A stretch of 64,000 nt of DNA from the NCBI GenBank assembly GCA_003999685.1, contig CP021230.1, forward strand, positions 248,001 to 312,000, written 5' to 3'. Shown here piece by piece: positions 1-11,608 of the stretch. The notes below the pieces were generated by a model. That model made no database searches, had not been told where the DNA came from, and saw nothing but the letters and a program-made list of their open reading frames with translations. Positions within the stretch are counted from its first letter, which is position 1, and every line of letters begins with the position of its first letter. The stretch is from Taiwanofungus camphoratus. Lineage: Eukaryota > Basidiomycota > Agaricomycetes > Polyporales > Taiwanofungaceae. Both the position numbers and the translations under genes were made by a program.

Positions 1-1645
1 GATCGGGGGGAAGGGGGGGTGATGGGCTCGAGGCAACGGGAGAGGGGCGGACGGTGGACGGACGGGCAGACGGGTAGACGGGCGCTGCGGGGGCGCTGCG
101 GAGGAAGGGACGGCCTGCTCGGGATGGTACCAGGGTGTGGAACGTGGAGCCCGCGGGGTGGGCACCGGGGTCGTTGCGAGCACGCGACATCGCCGTTGGG
201 GCCCACCGGGACGCAGTCTGCCAGCCTCGGGATCCGCGCGACGGTTCTTCCAGCGCGAGCACGACACGCTGCGATGCCCGTATTGTACCGGTGGACGCAG
301 GAGATCGCCCGAATGACGTGGACGTGGGCGGCGGTGAGGATGAGGCGGAGTCGGTTGTGGGCGCCACGGGGCTCTGCCCGTTTGTACGCCGCAGACCCCT
401 GCGCACCCCCGTGGCTTGTGTGATGTGGACAGCACTTGCCGCGAAGAGGCGCAACGAACTGAGATTTATCACGGCGGGGGGGGGGTCTCTCGCGCATTGA
501 GTGCGACACTGTCGGCGCGACAACCGATGCCGCAGCGAGTGGGAGTCGAGACCGCGGTGGCGGCCCACCAACACAAGCCGCCCTTGCAAGCTTCGCGTGA
601 GATGCGAAGGCAAGGGTTGCGGCCAGGCGTGCACGCAGATGGAAGTGGGATACGGTGCGAAGGCGCTGCTGGCGGACACGGCGCGGCTCTGTGGGGGAGA
701 TGGTGCACTGGACGACAGCGCGAGGAGCCACCGTGGGCGTGGATGCCGGAGTGCGCGGCGGGGTGCAGGCAGGAAGGGGAGCGAAATGCATGTCAGCTCG
801 GGAAGCAGTGGGGGAGAGCGGGCGTCGCCTGTCTGTATGCGCTCACGTGCCAGGCACGAGGCGATCGTGACGCTGACGGTGATCGCGCGTCTAGCAAACA
901 GGAACAAATAGCGGCCCCGACAGCGGGTGACGTCACCGCACGAGTGCGATGTGTGCATGCGGCGCCTGGCGCCGTTCAGTGCCCGGTGCGCCCTGGCTCC
1001 CACACCGCCTCCTCTGTTCTCTGCACCACTGCATCCCAAGCTGAGATGCGTCTCACCCTCGCACCTCCTGCCCGCACCACCGCACCGCATCCTGCCTGCT
1101 TCCGTCTGCGCCCGCGCCATGACACGTTCGCGCCTCACGCAAACGCGCACGAGCGCCGCTTGCGTTGGCGCGCCGCTCTTGCGGCCTCGACCCTCGCTCG
1201 GTTGCCGCGCTGACAGTGTGGTGCGCACTGTGCGCTCGATGCGGGTGTCGCCCCCGCCGCGATGGATCGCACTTTGCCGCAAGTGCTGTTCACACGCGCA
1301 AGCCGCGGGGGCGCGCAGGGGCTCGTGCCAGTGCCCGCGCGGCGCATGGACGCACCGTGAGAGCCCGTGGCGCCCGCAACTAGCCTCGCCTCGTCCTCAC
1401 CGCCGCCTGCCCCCCACCGGCGCAATACGGGCACCCAGCGTGTCCTGCTCGCACACCACGTCCCGGACGCCCCAACCGCGGTTCGGACTTCGCAGACACC
1501 CCACCACCGCCGCAGCGTCCCATACCCCGGCACCACCCCGGGAACGCCGTCCGTCCTCTCACAACGCCCCCGCAGCGCCCGTCTGCCCGCCGTTCCGCCC
1601 CTTTCCCCAGGCTCGCACGTTAGGACGCTACTCGGAGCCCACCAC
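1..1645. repeat. Large diverged inverted duplication, GC-rich
   Basis: The left part is G-rich on the + strand and the right part C-rich because the right part is a diverged reverse complement of the left. Matching blocks seen by eye include 77-100 with about 1565-1590, 279-294 with 1417-1433, 329-370 with 1364-1405, 421-446 with 1281-1297 and 796-815 with 1024-1043. The symmetry centre drifts from about 835 to 920, so the arms differ by indels. The block 329-349 matches its partner at about 20 of 21 bases; elsewhere the match is weaker. The left arm runs to the window edge and may continue outside. Long open frames occur on both arms, but GC content alone explains them. No transposase or other domain was recognised. 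Confidence 0.75.
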
Positions 1646-3260
1646 CGCCTAGTTCACGGCCCACGCACCCGGCCCCCCGTGGCACAGCCCGCACCCTGAC
1701 CATCTCTCCTTCCCGCCTCCGCCAGGTGTGCCGACTCTCGACTCCACGCCAGCACGCCGCGGTCCTGTCTTCCGCTAGCGCACACGGCCGCGCGCGTTCA
1801 GCAGCACACACCGCACTCCCCATGCGCCCCGCGCCCTCCCTGCACAGCCTAACAGCCTAGCCGCCGGCTCCGGTGACCCACCCCCCCCCCACCGCGCGTC
1901 CGCTGCCGGGTGACCCCACCCCACGCGCCTCCCCGCTCCCATCGAAGACCCCGCCCGCCGCAGATCCCGCAATGGCACTCAGCGCTTACCCATCAAGGCG
2001 CGCTTGCGGCTCGCCACTCCACCGCACTGCTAACGCACCACGGTCCTCCAGGACGGGACCGCGCCGGTCCCCCCCCGCAGGCTGCAGACACAGACACAGA
2101 CACACCCGCGCCCCCGTAGACGTCCGGACGTTCGGCGGGGCCCTTCTCCGCCAGGCACACCGCGCAGGACCGGCGTGCCCGTCCTGTCCCGCCGGCCGTG
2201 TGCATAAAGTACTTACTGATAACTGTGCCGGCCCGGAGCCAGGCCGGAATCGGGGCCGGTGCGGTGTGTCCGAGCCGCAGCCCCTCCCCCGGGCCTGTCG
2301 CACGTATCGCTGGGAAGCCCAAGCTGCGGCTGATCCGAGTTGAGGCGGCCATCCGCGGGGCCCACGACGTCGGCTGGACCCTGGTCGCGTCGGGGCGCCG
2401 AGCCCGGCAGGACGCGGGCGTGCCGTAGTACTCAATACTTGATACTTATCCAGCCAAAACGCCGAACGGCGACCAGCGCGCCTTCTTTCCTGGGCACCGG
2501 CACCAGCCCGTCCCCTTACAGTCCACCGACCGTGTGTGCACCCGCCGTGTAACAGTGTTACGTACACAGTCCCCCTCTGTGAAAACGGCAGGCCGACCAA
2601 GTCCCGGTCCCACCCCCAGCCCCCAGCCCCCAGCCCCCAGCCCCAGCCGTCTAGCCGCCTAGCCGTGTTCCCCGACCCCACCGTCTCGGTCTGGCTTTGG
2701 CAGGAACCGTCGTGCAGCGGCGGCCGTGCACCGACTCGAGTCTGCGCTCCCCCGGGCCCGCGCCCGGGCCATTCGTTCCGTCTTGCAGAGCCAGAAAAAA
2801 GCGGCCCCACGCTCTGTCTTCGCTCGGACGCGAGATGCGCCGCAGGGCGCGGTGGAAAGCCCGTCCCTGGACCCTGCCTGCAGCGGACTTTCCGCTTTCC
2901 GGGTCAGCTCAGTCATTGACTGGACGCGCCAATGTGCGCTGGGCACCATCACCATCACTATCGCCATCACGGCGGGATCCGCTGTCCTCGCGCGGGCTGG
3001 GCCTCGCGGTCTCGCGGTGCTGAAGGACCACGGAGCACGAGCTGCCGGCGCGACCAGACAGATACGTTGCGGATACACAAGACTTTCGGGGGATTGGGAT
3101 TGTTTGTGTCTGGAGGCTACTTACCGGTGGAAACGGATTCTTGCATCGCGCTGGACGTGCCAGCCGAGTCGGACAGTGCAGGTGTTGCTTCCAGGTGATC
3201 GAGGCTGGTGGTGGCGTCGTCAGCGGATCCTGTGATCGTTGTCTGTTCAGCATTGATACT
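1646..3260. other. GC-rich gene-less stretch
   Basis: Very C-rich DNA continuing the island. It has long open frames in several phases, but none shows a recognisable domain, and codon-free GC bias explains them. Visible simple structures are a CACAGA run near 2088-2105, a CCCCCAG heptamer array at 2612-2646, a perfect palindrome of C/G at about 2753-2770 and a CATCAC run near 2946-2970. The composition falls to ordinary levels after about 3200. Confidence 0.6.
2612..2646. repeat. Heptanucleotide tandem repeat (CCCCCAG)n
   Basis: About five tandem copies of CCCCCAG are seen, the last imperfect. It is a simple minisatellite in the C-rich island. Confidence 0.85.
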
Positions 3261-3904
3261 TGCATGTGTCTATCGACGTGCGCACTCGCTTCGTGCTCTT
3301 GAAGTGTGCCTGATCGTGTACCGTACGCGTGAGGCCCTCCTATACCTCTCTGTCTGGATGGACTGAATCCCGTGTTCTCCTATGAGCTAATGCTGTGCCC
3401 AGGATAAGACCAGGGGCCAAAATGGTTATGCAGAAGGTGTCGCAGGAAGAATCGGCATGGGTCTTTCAGCTTTATGGGGCAGACACGAATGAATGAGCCT
3501 CGTTCCGTCTCCCAATCAATGATATTGAAAGGATCCGAAGCTATGTTCAAATTTGGATCATACGTGTTTAGGCCAGGGTCGAGAACATGAGAACGTGAGT
3601 TGCACTCCTTTCAACATGAAGCGGATAAATCGAATTGTACATCGGCAGCAAGGCTCTTGGTAGATGGTCCCCCTCCATCGTCCTCGCATTTATTGTTTCA
3701 ACCCTTTGCCCGTCGGACATACTTATGCAGCTTCACGGAAACGTCTGCAGATTGTATCATAGCCTTACATAGCGAACCGACGCCACCGGGCGGCCGTGCC
3801 CAGAGCTCAAACATAGATCCCCAAACACACGAGATACACACAACGTCACACTCCTCCGCCCAAGCAGCGTTCCCGTCCCTCCAGACACAACCCGAGCGCG
3901 CCGT
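3261..3904. other. Intergenic, 3' side of the kinase gene
   Basis: No gene is recognised. A long + strand open frame that starts here and runs into 4772 is antisense to the kinase gene and is not supported. Confidence 0.5.
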
Positions 3905-5206
3905 CTACGCCCTTCCCCTCGCAGCCACAGCCAACGCCCGCGCGCCCACCACAGCAGCGTCGTCCACGACCTGCACGCGCCGGAACACATGCCCCCGCCG
4001 CGCCAGCCCGTCCAGGATGAGCGCGCGGTACGCGCCCACGCCCGCGAGCGAGCCGCCGAAGCACAGGATGCTCTCCGACGCCCCGATCGTGCGCGGCGCC
4101 GCCGCCGCCCCCTCCTCCGCGGCGGGACCCCGCCCCGCGCGGAGGAGCACGCAGATCTGGTCGACGAGCGCGCCGCTCGTCGCCGCGAGCACGCGCAGCG
4201 CGAGGGGGTCGTTGTCCTCGAGTGCGGCGGCGAAGACGAGGGGCGAGAGCGAGGAGAGGCGCTTCTCGCGTGGGAGGGACGTGTATGGCGGATGGGCCGG
4301 TGGGTTTTCGTCTTTTTCTGGCGTCGCGCCGGGCGTGTCCGTTCCAGTAGGAGCAGGATCCGGAAGATGGACGATTGTGAGCAGCTCGAACACGTCGTCA
4401 ACGCCGAAGCGCTGCAGAATACGATTCCTGAGGCCCTTCGTTCCATCGCTTTCCTGCCGAGAAAGGAAAAAAATGTCACAAACCTCTGAGATCGATGATA
4501 CTAACTGGGAACGCACCACAGCCGATAGAGGCGGGCCTGGCTTGACGCTTGCCCGGTCCGCCTCCGTGAGCAACGCACGAACCGCCTCACGACCAACATG
4601 GAATCCGCCGCCCTCGTCACCCAGTATCCATCCCCACCCGCCAACCCGCCCAAGCGCCTCCAGCCCCACCCCATCGTCCCCCGCTCCCTCGCCCTCACCC
4701 GCCTCCCGGAAACTCGTAACGATCCCGCCTGTCCCGGCCACACACCCGATCGCACCGCTCACGTCGTCGTAAAGCGCCATCGGCGCCGCGAGCAGATGCG
4801 TGTCGTTCGCGACGCGGGGCGTGACGCCGAGGAGCACCGCCAGCGGCGGCGTGAGGCGGACGACCGCGCCGGGGGAGTCGCATCCGGAGACGCCGAGCCA
4901 GGCGGCTGCGAAGAGCGGTTTCGCGGGCGGTAGTGTCAGTTCTACTGGGCGCGTTCTCGTTCAGCGGGCGTGTGGGAACGGGAGACGGGCGGAGGGCGCA
5001 CCGGTGTCAGTAGGGAGCGCTTGGGCGGGACACGCCTTCAGCGCACGCTCTACGGTCTCCTGAACGACTGCGAGGAAAGCCTTAAGACCGAGGTAGGCGA
5101 AATTGGAGGGCCCACCCAGAGCGCGCGCAATGGGTTCACCGGAAGCGTCGGCGATGACAGCAGCGGTTTTAGAGCCGCCGCAGTCTACGCAGAGATAAAG
5201 CGGCAT
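3905..5206 (-). CDS. N-acetylglucosamine kinase, BadF/BadG/BcrA/BcrD ATPase family
   Basis: Predicted to phosphorylate N-acetylglucosamine (or a close amino sugar) with ATP in the cytosol, for example in chitin turnover. The N-terminus has the phosphate-binding loop VDCGGSKTAAVIAD. The middle has FAAAWLGVSGCDSPGA and DDVSGAIGCVAGTGG (second phosphate loop), and the C-terminus has ILCFGGSLAGVGAYRALILD, which matches the adenosine-site region of the ASKHA fold. Two introns fit: 4945-5001 (57 bp, removes an in-frame TGA) and about 63 bp near 4461-4523 (GTGCGT...CGGCAG). This gives about 393 residues, normal for fungal NAGK. ATG at 5206 is the first in frame and directly precedes the loop. Family assignment is firm; the substrate is inferred. 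Confidence 0.85.
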
Positions 5207-6761
5207 CCTTTCCGGTCGTGTGAATGGCTCGTCGATCGAGGTGAGGCTGGGCGCGATGTTCTGGTGGAGGGTAGCAGAATATAGCTAGATAGATACGCCC
5301 GCAGAAGTGACCGAACAATCAACAAGCAAGATGAAGCAGGCCCTGCGCCTGAGGACTGCCAGAGTGTCCGTGATCAGATAAGTGGCTTCACCCATGCGGT
5401 ACCCTTCAGCAGACATATTTGAAAACGCTTCGATCAGGAGGGGGGAGATAACCTTCATATCGAGATTGCAGCATATGCTTCGTTTTTCGCATTGGTTATT
5501 CTCGGTTCAACTTCCGGGTTCCTAGTGTCGCGGGGCTGCGAGAGTATTTGCCCGGTTTTTACTGCATGAAGGCTTGTAGTGTGAATGCACAAGAATTCCG
5601 AAGGTAATCGTGTACGAAGAACTGCTGAAGGACAACCTAGACAGGACGGAAAATCCAATAATCGCCATATAGATAAGATTCCGAATGATATTTTCGCACG
5701 GGATTTTGCGGTTGGTACGTCCTTGCAAGTGGCACCAGCTCATACTAAATACGACCATGGAAATGGACATGGACCAGACGCTCTTACACTGACCAAAGAC
5801 ATTCATGACCAGTAGCCTAACAATTTTTCTATCCTGTCAGGCTCATCGATGAGTGAGCTCCAGGATATATCCTCGTGTATCGAAGCCCTCTTAACATGTG
5901 GTGCGAGGGGCTGGTCCGTGTGGAACCCATGTGAAGCTGCGGCGGACTTTTTTACAGGGAATGCGAGGCCAGGTGCGTGCACGGCTTGGGTATGTGCGAG
6001 CATATGCCTCAACCGTTGAGCGTGTGGTGCGGCAATTTGTGCTGGATTGCCAGGAGGCCTGCACTGTTGTCCTAGCAAAGGTGTCATGTGCGACGAAGAC
6101 TGTAAAGTTTACTGCTTCCTACTAATCTTTATTGACAGAGCGGTGCTCCCTTATCCGTCGAGTCTCTTAAAATGAGTATAAATTCCGGAATTTCTGTATT
6201 CTGGCCATTATATATTCGCAAACGCCTTTATTTTGAAGGAATGCAATCAGAGATGATGCCTCGTCTTGGTGCTGACAGCCCCAAAGTGTGAGGTAGTGAT
6301 TACAGAAGGCCATATCGTCTCAATTCTGAACTCGGGAATGCGTGCTGACATTGTGGGTGCTGCATATTTACGCACGCAATGACAGCATCATCCTGGATGA
6401 TACGACGTGGATTGGTTGTCCAACCCGTTTTAACATCAGTTTTGTCACAGGGAGTAGAATGGAGTATTGAGTGCTTTGCACTGACTTGAAGACCTGTAGC
6501 ACAATATCGAATCGAAAGACATTATAGGAGGCGGTCCCACTCCACTGGAAGTAGTGCGCTCAAGCAAATAAGCAGCCACGCTATCTAGATTTGCAAGTTG
6601 GAGAAACAGCGGGCCAATTGCGATCGACAAGGCTCGACTTCCGCCAGTTGCAAGTCGTAGTTCAACTCGTTCACTTCCTGATTACTGGCACATGTATTTT
6701 GATGATTCCATACAGTCCACCGGACATAACGGCACATGCGAACTCACAATATGGATGAATG
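5207..6761. other. Gene-less stretch upstream of the kinase
   Basis: Only short scattered open frames are present, without domain signal, splice pattern or obvious repeats. It presumably includes the kinase promoter at its left edge. Nothing else is recognised. Confidence 0.5.
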
Positions 6762-7816
6762 TCACTGGTCCCTAGTCGCCTTCATCATTCCGACATCAGT
6801 CAGATTCAGCACACCGACAAGGACCGGACACATCGAAGAAGCCGACGTGATATACCCTGAAGAGACCACCATCCATGACACCATCACGACACCAAGTCAA
6901 TCAGCACTCACCAGCGATGACAAAGCCGCCACTGACGTCGTGGGCCAAGATGCTATACAGAATGCCAGTCACAAGTGAGATGATCCTGAGCAAGACGACA
7001 GCGATGATCATCCAAGAGACCTCCCACTGCTCGACGAATTCGATGCCATAACGAGGGTCCTGGGTCAGTGCCAGCACAAAGTCTCTCTTGCCACTTAAGA
7101 ATTCCGGGTGGTCGAGACACCATCGAAAACGCATTTAAGCATGAGTGCTCCCGGGAGCTCGGTGACTCGCTGCGGAAAGACAAGGGACGTATCGTTCTGT
7201 AACACAATATATCAACTGTAGCAGCAAATGCTAAATCTTGACCAAAACCATTAGTATTCCTCTGATAGCAGGTCCTCAGCATCCACCATACTAGTAGTCG
7301 GAAAAGAAACCATATTCACCTAAGGCCTTAGATTGAGAGCCATTTTCTCCAAAACACACGAAGCTTGTCATAGGTTTTTTTCAATTCACGCATGAGCTCA
7401 TCGTCATTCCATTCTTGCTGAATGATGACAACAACGTCGCTAGCACCCCTGAAGGCCCTGAGCGAGAATGAAGCCTTAGACGTGTCCTCATCACGTCAGG
7501 ACGTGGCAGGAGAATTCAAACTCAGGCCAGCAGCAGAAGCGAGGCCGCAAAAATGATTCGGATAGTGTGAATGGTGGTGGGGCACTACTTGAAAAATCTC
7601 TAGTTAATCACCAGTGAGTGGAATGTGCCAGTGATTGAGCTGTCTATACAACGCACTAGAGAGTTTGTCATCAGGCCCGATTCTGGTATCGGACGTGTTG
7701 GACTTAATTGGTGAAGGTGGATGTTGCACAGAGGCTTCATCGGGCATAGCCATTGCACTTTGGGCAGTATCTCCTTCGCTGTCATCTTGTATATCTAGTG
7801 AAAGGTCACCCAACAT
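6762..7816 (-). pseudogene. Remnant of a fungal conserved protein with C-terminal membrane domain
   Basis: Three separate blocks on the minus strand look like pieces of one gene. At 7604-7816 an acidic and Ser/Pro-rich segment ends in ALYRQLNHWHIPLTG. At about 7345-7420 a basic helix reads DELMRELKKTYDKLRVFW. At 6911-7134 DPRYGIEFVEQWEVSW is followed by a hydrophobic helix and HDVSGGFVIAG, which splices at GTGAGT to a last exon reading YITSASSMCPVLVGVLNL, stop at 6762. This order resembles uncharacterised basidiomycete proteins ending in one or two membrane helices. Between the blocks there is an in-frame TAA after KWLSI and no clean join, so I take it as decayed or as a gene whose exons I cannot resolve. 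Confidence 0.35.
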
Positions 7817-8261
7817 ATGATATTGTTTTCAGACGACAAATAGATAAACAGACGATACAACAGGCGATGTTTCGCGAATCATACCAGGATGACATCTATC
7901 ATCGGGTGCAATTGTGGTATCTGAGTCATTGGCAACTAGCGAAGGCCAATCTTGCTTACGCTCCCTGGCAAATCATTTTGCTGTAGACTTTGCCCAGCAG
8001 ACAGTATTTCGTTCCTCTCCCATGCGTATGTGAGACGTATGACTCATTCAACACAGGTCTGTTGCCCAATAGTCTTCACTGGCTTTGGTATGAATTACGT
8101 CTTTTAGGTGTAAAGAATTCTATGCATCGACAGTTGTTCTTCAGTCTCGCAGACGCTCTTTGTATAAATTTTATCATTGCTAAGGAAAACGCACCGGAAT
8201 ATATGAAGCCATCGTTAACCAACATCATGATGGAGGCATGTTCCCTTCCCGATCATTCATC
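7817..8261. other. Intergenic, between membrane-protein remnant and P450
   Basis: No supported gene. Further N-terminal pieces of the remnant on its left could lie here, but none was recognised. Confidence 0.4.
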
Positions 8262-10701
8262 TTAAATTGACTTAATCACTTCTACCATCAAAGGCAACTG
8301 TGCGTGAACGTCCGTCGGACCCACAGTCGGGTATGAAACTCCAGAGATATTCCAGACGATGGCTTTGTCCGACAGTGAGAATTTGAAGGATTCGAGGAGG
8401 ACAGATAGTACGACTTCTGTTGAGCAACGAGCATAGGTTCCCGAAAAACACGGGCGAAACGAGCATCACATACTCATTTCCATTTGGGAAAACTTGAACC
8501 CTCTGCAGCTACATTTTCAGGAAGCATTCAAGCAGAACACCAGACTCGAAACAACGTACATGCATGCTCGCGACCCGCCCAAAAAAGTCATTCTACAAGT
8601 CGCAATGAGGTAAGAAATCCGAGCTCATACCGAGGGGAGTATTTGATGGAGGCTCACAAATGAGAATATACACCAGGAATGTGTGCGGCGGTGACAGATT
8701 CTGGAAGAGGCGATAGCCACCGCTCAGGCTTCCATTCGAGGGCCTCGTCCCCCCATATGGCCGGGTTGCGGTTCGATGCTAGGATACCGACGACGACATC
8801 TGTGTTGTTCGGCACAAAGATCTCGTGCATCATGCGTCCATCCACCCCCTTAATTGGGTTTGAGAGGGGCATGACGATGTCTTTCCGTGTTCTATGCATA
8901 CACGGTGAGTGCGTCCTCAAACCAAGGAAGAGCAGACTCACGTTCTCGTTACCCAGTTCGCAGGAGAATATCTGCCGTGACAAAGAAAAAATCAGCGTGT
9001 TATCCAAGATGAAAGAGAACATGGGCCTACAGTCGCAAAGTTTCCCTGCAAACAGCATCAAGATATGGCAATTCTACCAATTCGTCATACGGAATGCCAT
9101 CTCTGCCGTTACGCGCGGCGATGACCTCCTGTCTGAGCTGACCTTGCACATCTGGGTGCTGCGCGAGTAGATGCAATATCCGTGCGAGAGCACTGGACGT
9201 CGTGTCCGTCGCAGCGAAAATAAGCGTTCTGGGAAGGTCAGCTCCGGTCAGATTACATGCACCAAGCACTAATGTAAGTGTTAGGAACAACATACGCCAT
9301 TTGAGCTAGAAGCTCCTCGTCTGGTAGTCGATCATCTTCACACGTCTCCATGTTGGCTTGCACTGGACTGATGTTAGGATACGACCGCTGATCGACACCT
9401 CACGCTACTTACATAGTTTGCTCATGATGTCCTTTCCCTCTCCCACTTGCTGGAGAACGGCTTCGTCGCCCCGTTCCAAGGCGGCCTTCTTCGCTTGCCA
9501 GACCTCCCTCGTGGTGCGATCTATGGTGTCCACAATCTCGCGCAAGCGCTGAATGCGCCTGCTCGGGATGAATCTCACGAGACGTTTACGGAACGCGGGA
9601 GGCCCGAGCTTGGTGACGTAGGGGAGCGACCTGCGCAGAATGGCCAGTGAAAATAGCGCTGGCCTGCGACAACCAAGATTCGCAGGCACTGATAGTTAAC
9701 CTTGCATGGACAGTAACGCGTAGACCCACATACACGAGTGCCTTCATGGCATCACCGAGTGAGTTATCTATGTCCTCCACGAGAGGATCGAATGAGTATC
9801 CCAGGCCGCCTTGACCAATGAGCTCAAGCGCAGTGCGTGACATCCATTCGAGCATGTCAAGTTCTTTGGGCCCATCTGTGACTTTGGATGCTATTGCCTT
9901 TTGAAGCTAACGACCAGATTGATACAGGTAAGTGTACTGCATAGGCACAAGAGGATACGCCGACCTCCCCGGTAACTTTGTAGAAAACGGGCAGCATGTG
10001 TCGCATGTGACTGATAGAGAAGACAGGATTTAGCAACTTCCGCTGCTTGCGGTGGTGGGCTCCTGTGTAAGGAAGGTCTATGAATTGCCCGAAGTCACCA
10101 ATGCAAGACACCGTCTTACCTATTGTAGCGAGAAGACCAGGTCCAAAGATAAGGTGCTTGCTCCTGCAAGCCGACAGTCGAAGCACGTATCGCAAAGGTC
10201 AACTGAAGGACATCCTACTCACGTCAAGCCCATGGAACTCTCTCCGTATACATCTTGATCTTTGACTATAATACTATGCAGGGCAGCGGGGTCGAAAACA
10301 AACAGTCGCTTGGCCTGAACCGCGCAGTCATCAGATTGGTATGGAAATCCCATTGCATATCTGCAGACGTACTCCAAATAGGCCGTGGAGTCTCACAACG
10401 GACCCGTATTTTTCGCTAATTTCGCGCTGAAAATCCCAACCATGTCGATCGAAAACCTGTTCCAGATTCCCTGAATTCTCAGAATGATATGGCGGTTGCA
10501 GCTTTGAGGATTATCAGTCGTTAAGAGCGAGACTTGATACGAACCTTTGATGAAGGACTTCCGAGGAGGCCCTGGTATGTTATCAAGCGGCGAGGGCATA
10601 ACAAGACGCTTAAAAAGTCGCCACAATGTACATGTCACCCCATAGATCACCCCAGCTTCCAATAAAAGCATAGACAGTGACATGTTATCAAAGACGAGCA
10701 T
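8262..10701 (-). CDS. Cytochrome P450 monooxygenase (microsomal, basidiomycete type)
   Basis: A haem-thiolate monooxygenase anchored in the ER membrane; the substrate is unknown. In order it has an N-terminal hydrophobic anchor and proline hinge DNIPGPP, then NLEQVFDRHGWDFQREI. Next come the C helix (HHRKQRKLLNPVFS), the I helix AATDTTSSALARILHLLAQHP, the K helix ETLRL (ExxR), the WKPERW motif, and the haem loop FLGGSRACIG. The loop is assembled across introns at about 8568-8640 and completed in the next exon. The C-terminus closes with VVLSVLLESFKFSL and a TAA at 8262. About ten short exons keep phase, so the gene looks intact. ATG at 10701 or 10683 (six codons later) could be the start. The CYP family was not assigned. 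Confidence 0.88.
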
Positions 10702-10810
10702 TGATTCTAGGATATGTGCGGTAAGCGTGAGGAGGATGAAAACAGGGTGCTATACAGATAAATCTGGACTGTAGACGATGTAGCAACTCGGACATTTGGT
10801 TGCAGAGCTG

Positions 10811-10819
10811 TATATATAA
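10811..10819 (-). promoter_or_regulatory. Probable TATA box of the P450 gene
   Basis: ATTATATATA on the minus strand, about 110-130 bp upstream of the candidate start codons. The position suits a fungal core promoter; there is no other evidence. Confidence 0.4.
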
Positions 10820-11608
10820 TCGCGGGGAATAATGTTGCCCGAGAAATTCGGAGTCACTGGTCATTCCATATTACCGCTGTAAGCTGAGTGGACGGGGACC
10901 AATGGAAGGCAGTACGTACTGTGAATAGCTTCTTCGGTGATGTAGAAGCTTCGATATGCTGCGGAACGCTGGAGCAGGGTACGATGGGGTCATCGGATGT
11001 CTTTGATAAGAATACGTAGGATCTGGGGAACAGCACACTGACCGAACGACATGTCTGTATAGTATGTAAGACTTAACCAGCATCTCAGTTGAACAGGTGG
11101 AAGGCGATCTTGTAACACGAGCCGTTGACGCGACTCGGGCTTTACACTTTATCACGTGACGGTGATCAGCCTTGCGCTTTGTGGCGCTCGCGCCGTCGCC
11201 TCAGGCTTGGGTCTCTTTCGGCCTGAGTTTTTTCCAGAACACTCTTTCAACTATTTCTGCAGTCCTTCTGACACGGATTTTTTTTTACAATATGGACCAT
11301 GTACATGGTGTCTCTTGACACGGGTTTAGAACATATACCAGACGTTTACGGTGTCAAGGCGGCGCGCGTTTTCTCGATTCCGTTCGCCCGTCCGTTACTC
11401 ACAAACCGCCCTATTTTCAAAGTCGTTGCTTCGAGGCAGTGGCATTTGTCATGCCTTTTTGCAGCTGCTCCAGATGCGCCCGCTATCTATTTAAATAACA
11501 CCATCTCAGTATAACATCTCAGTACGCAATCACCCACCTTGGGCAGCCCCCTCAGACACATGATGACACGATGCAGGTCCAAGATCATAGCCCAGCTTCA
11601 AGGTATTT
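10820..11608. other. Intergenic between P450 and membrane-protein copy A
   Basis: Contains the P450 upstream region and no recognised gene. Short open frames on both strands lack domain or splice support. Confidence 0.5.

Noticed and set aside
416-2810. Long open frames of 240-274 codons on both strands in the GC-rich island
   Set aside because: High GC removes stop codons by chance. The frames overlap in several phases, are compositionally biased and show no domain.
3600-4772. 390-codon open frame on the + strand
   Set aside because: Antisense to the N-acetylglucosamine kinase gene, which has clear motifs and splice sites; the + frame is Ser/Pro/Thr-rich without domain.
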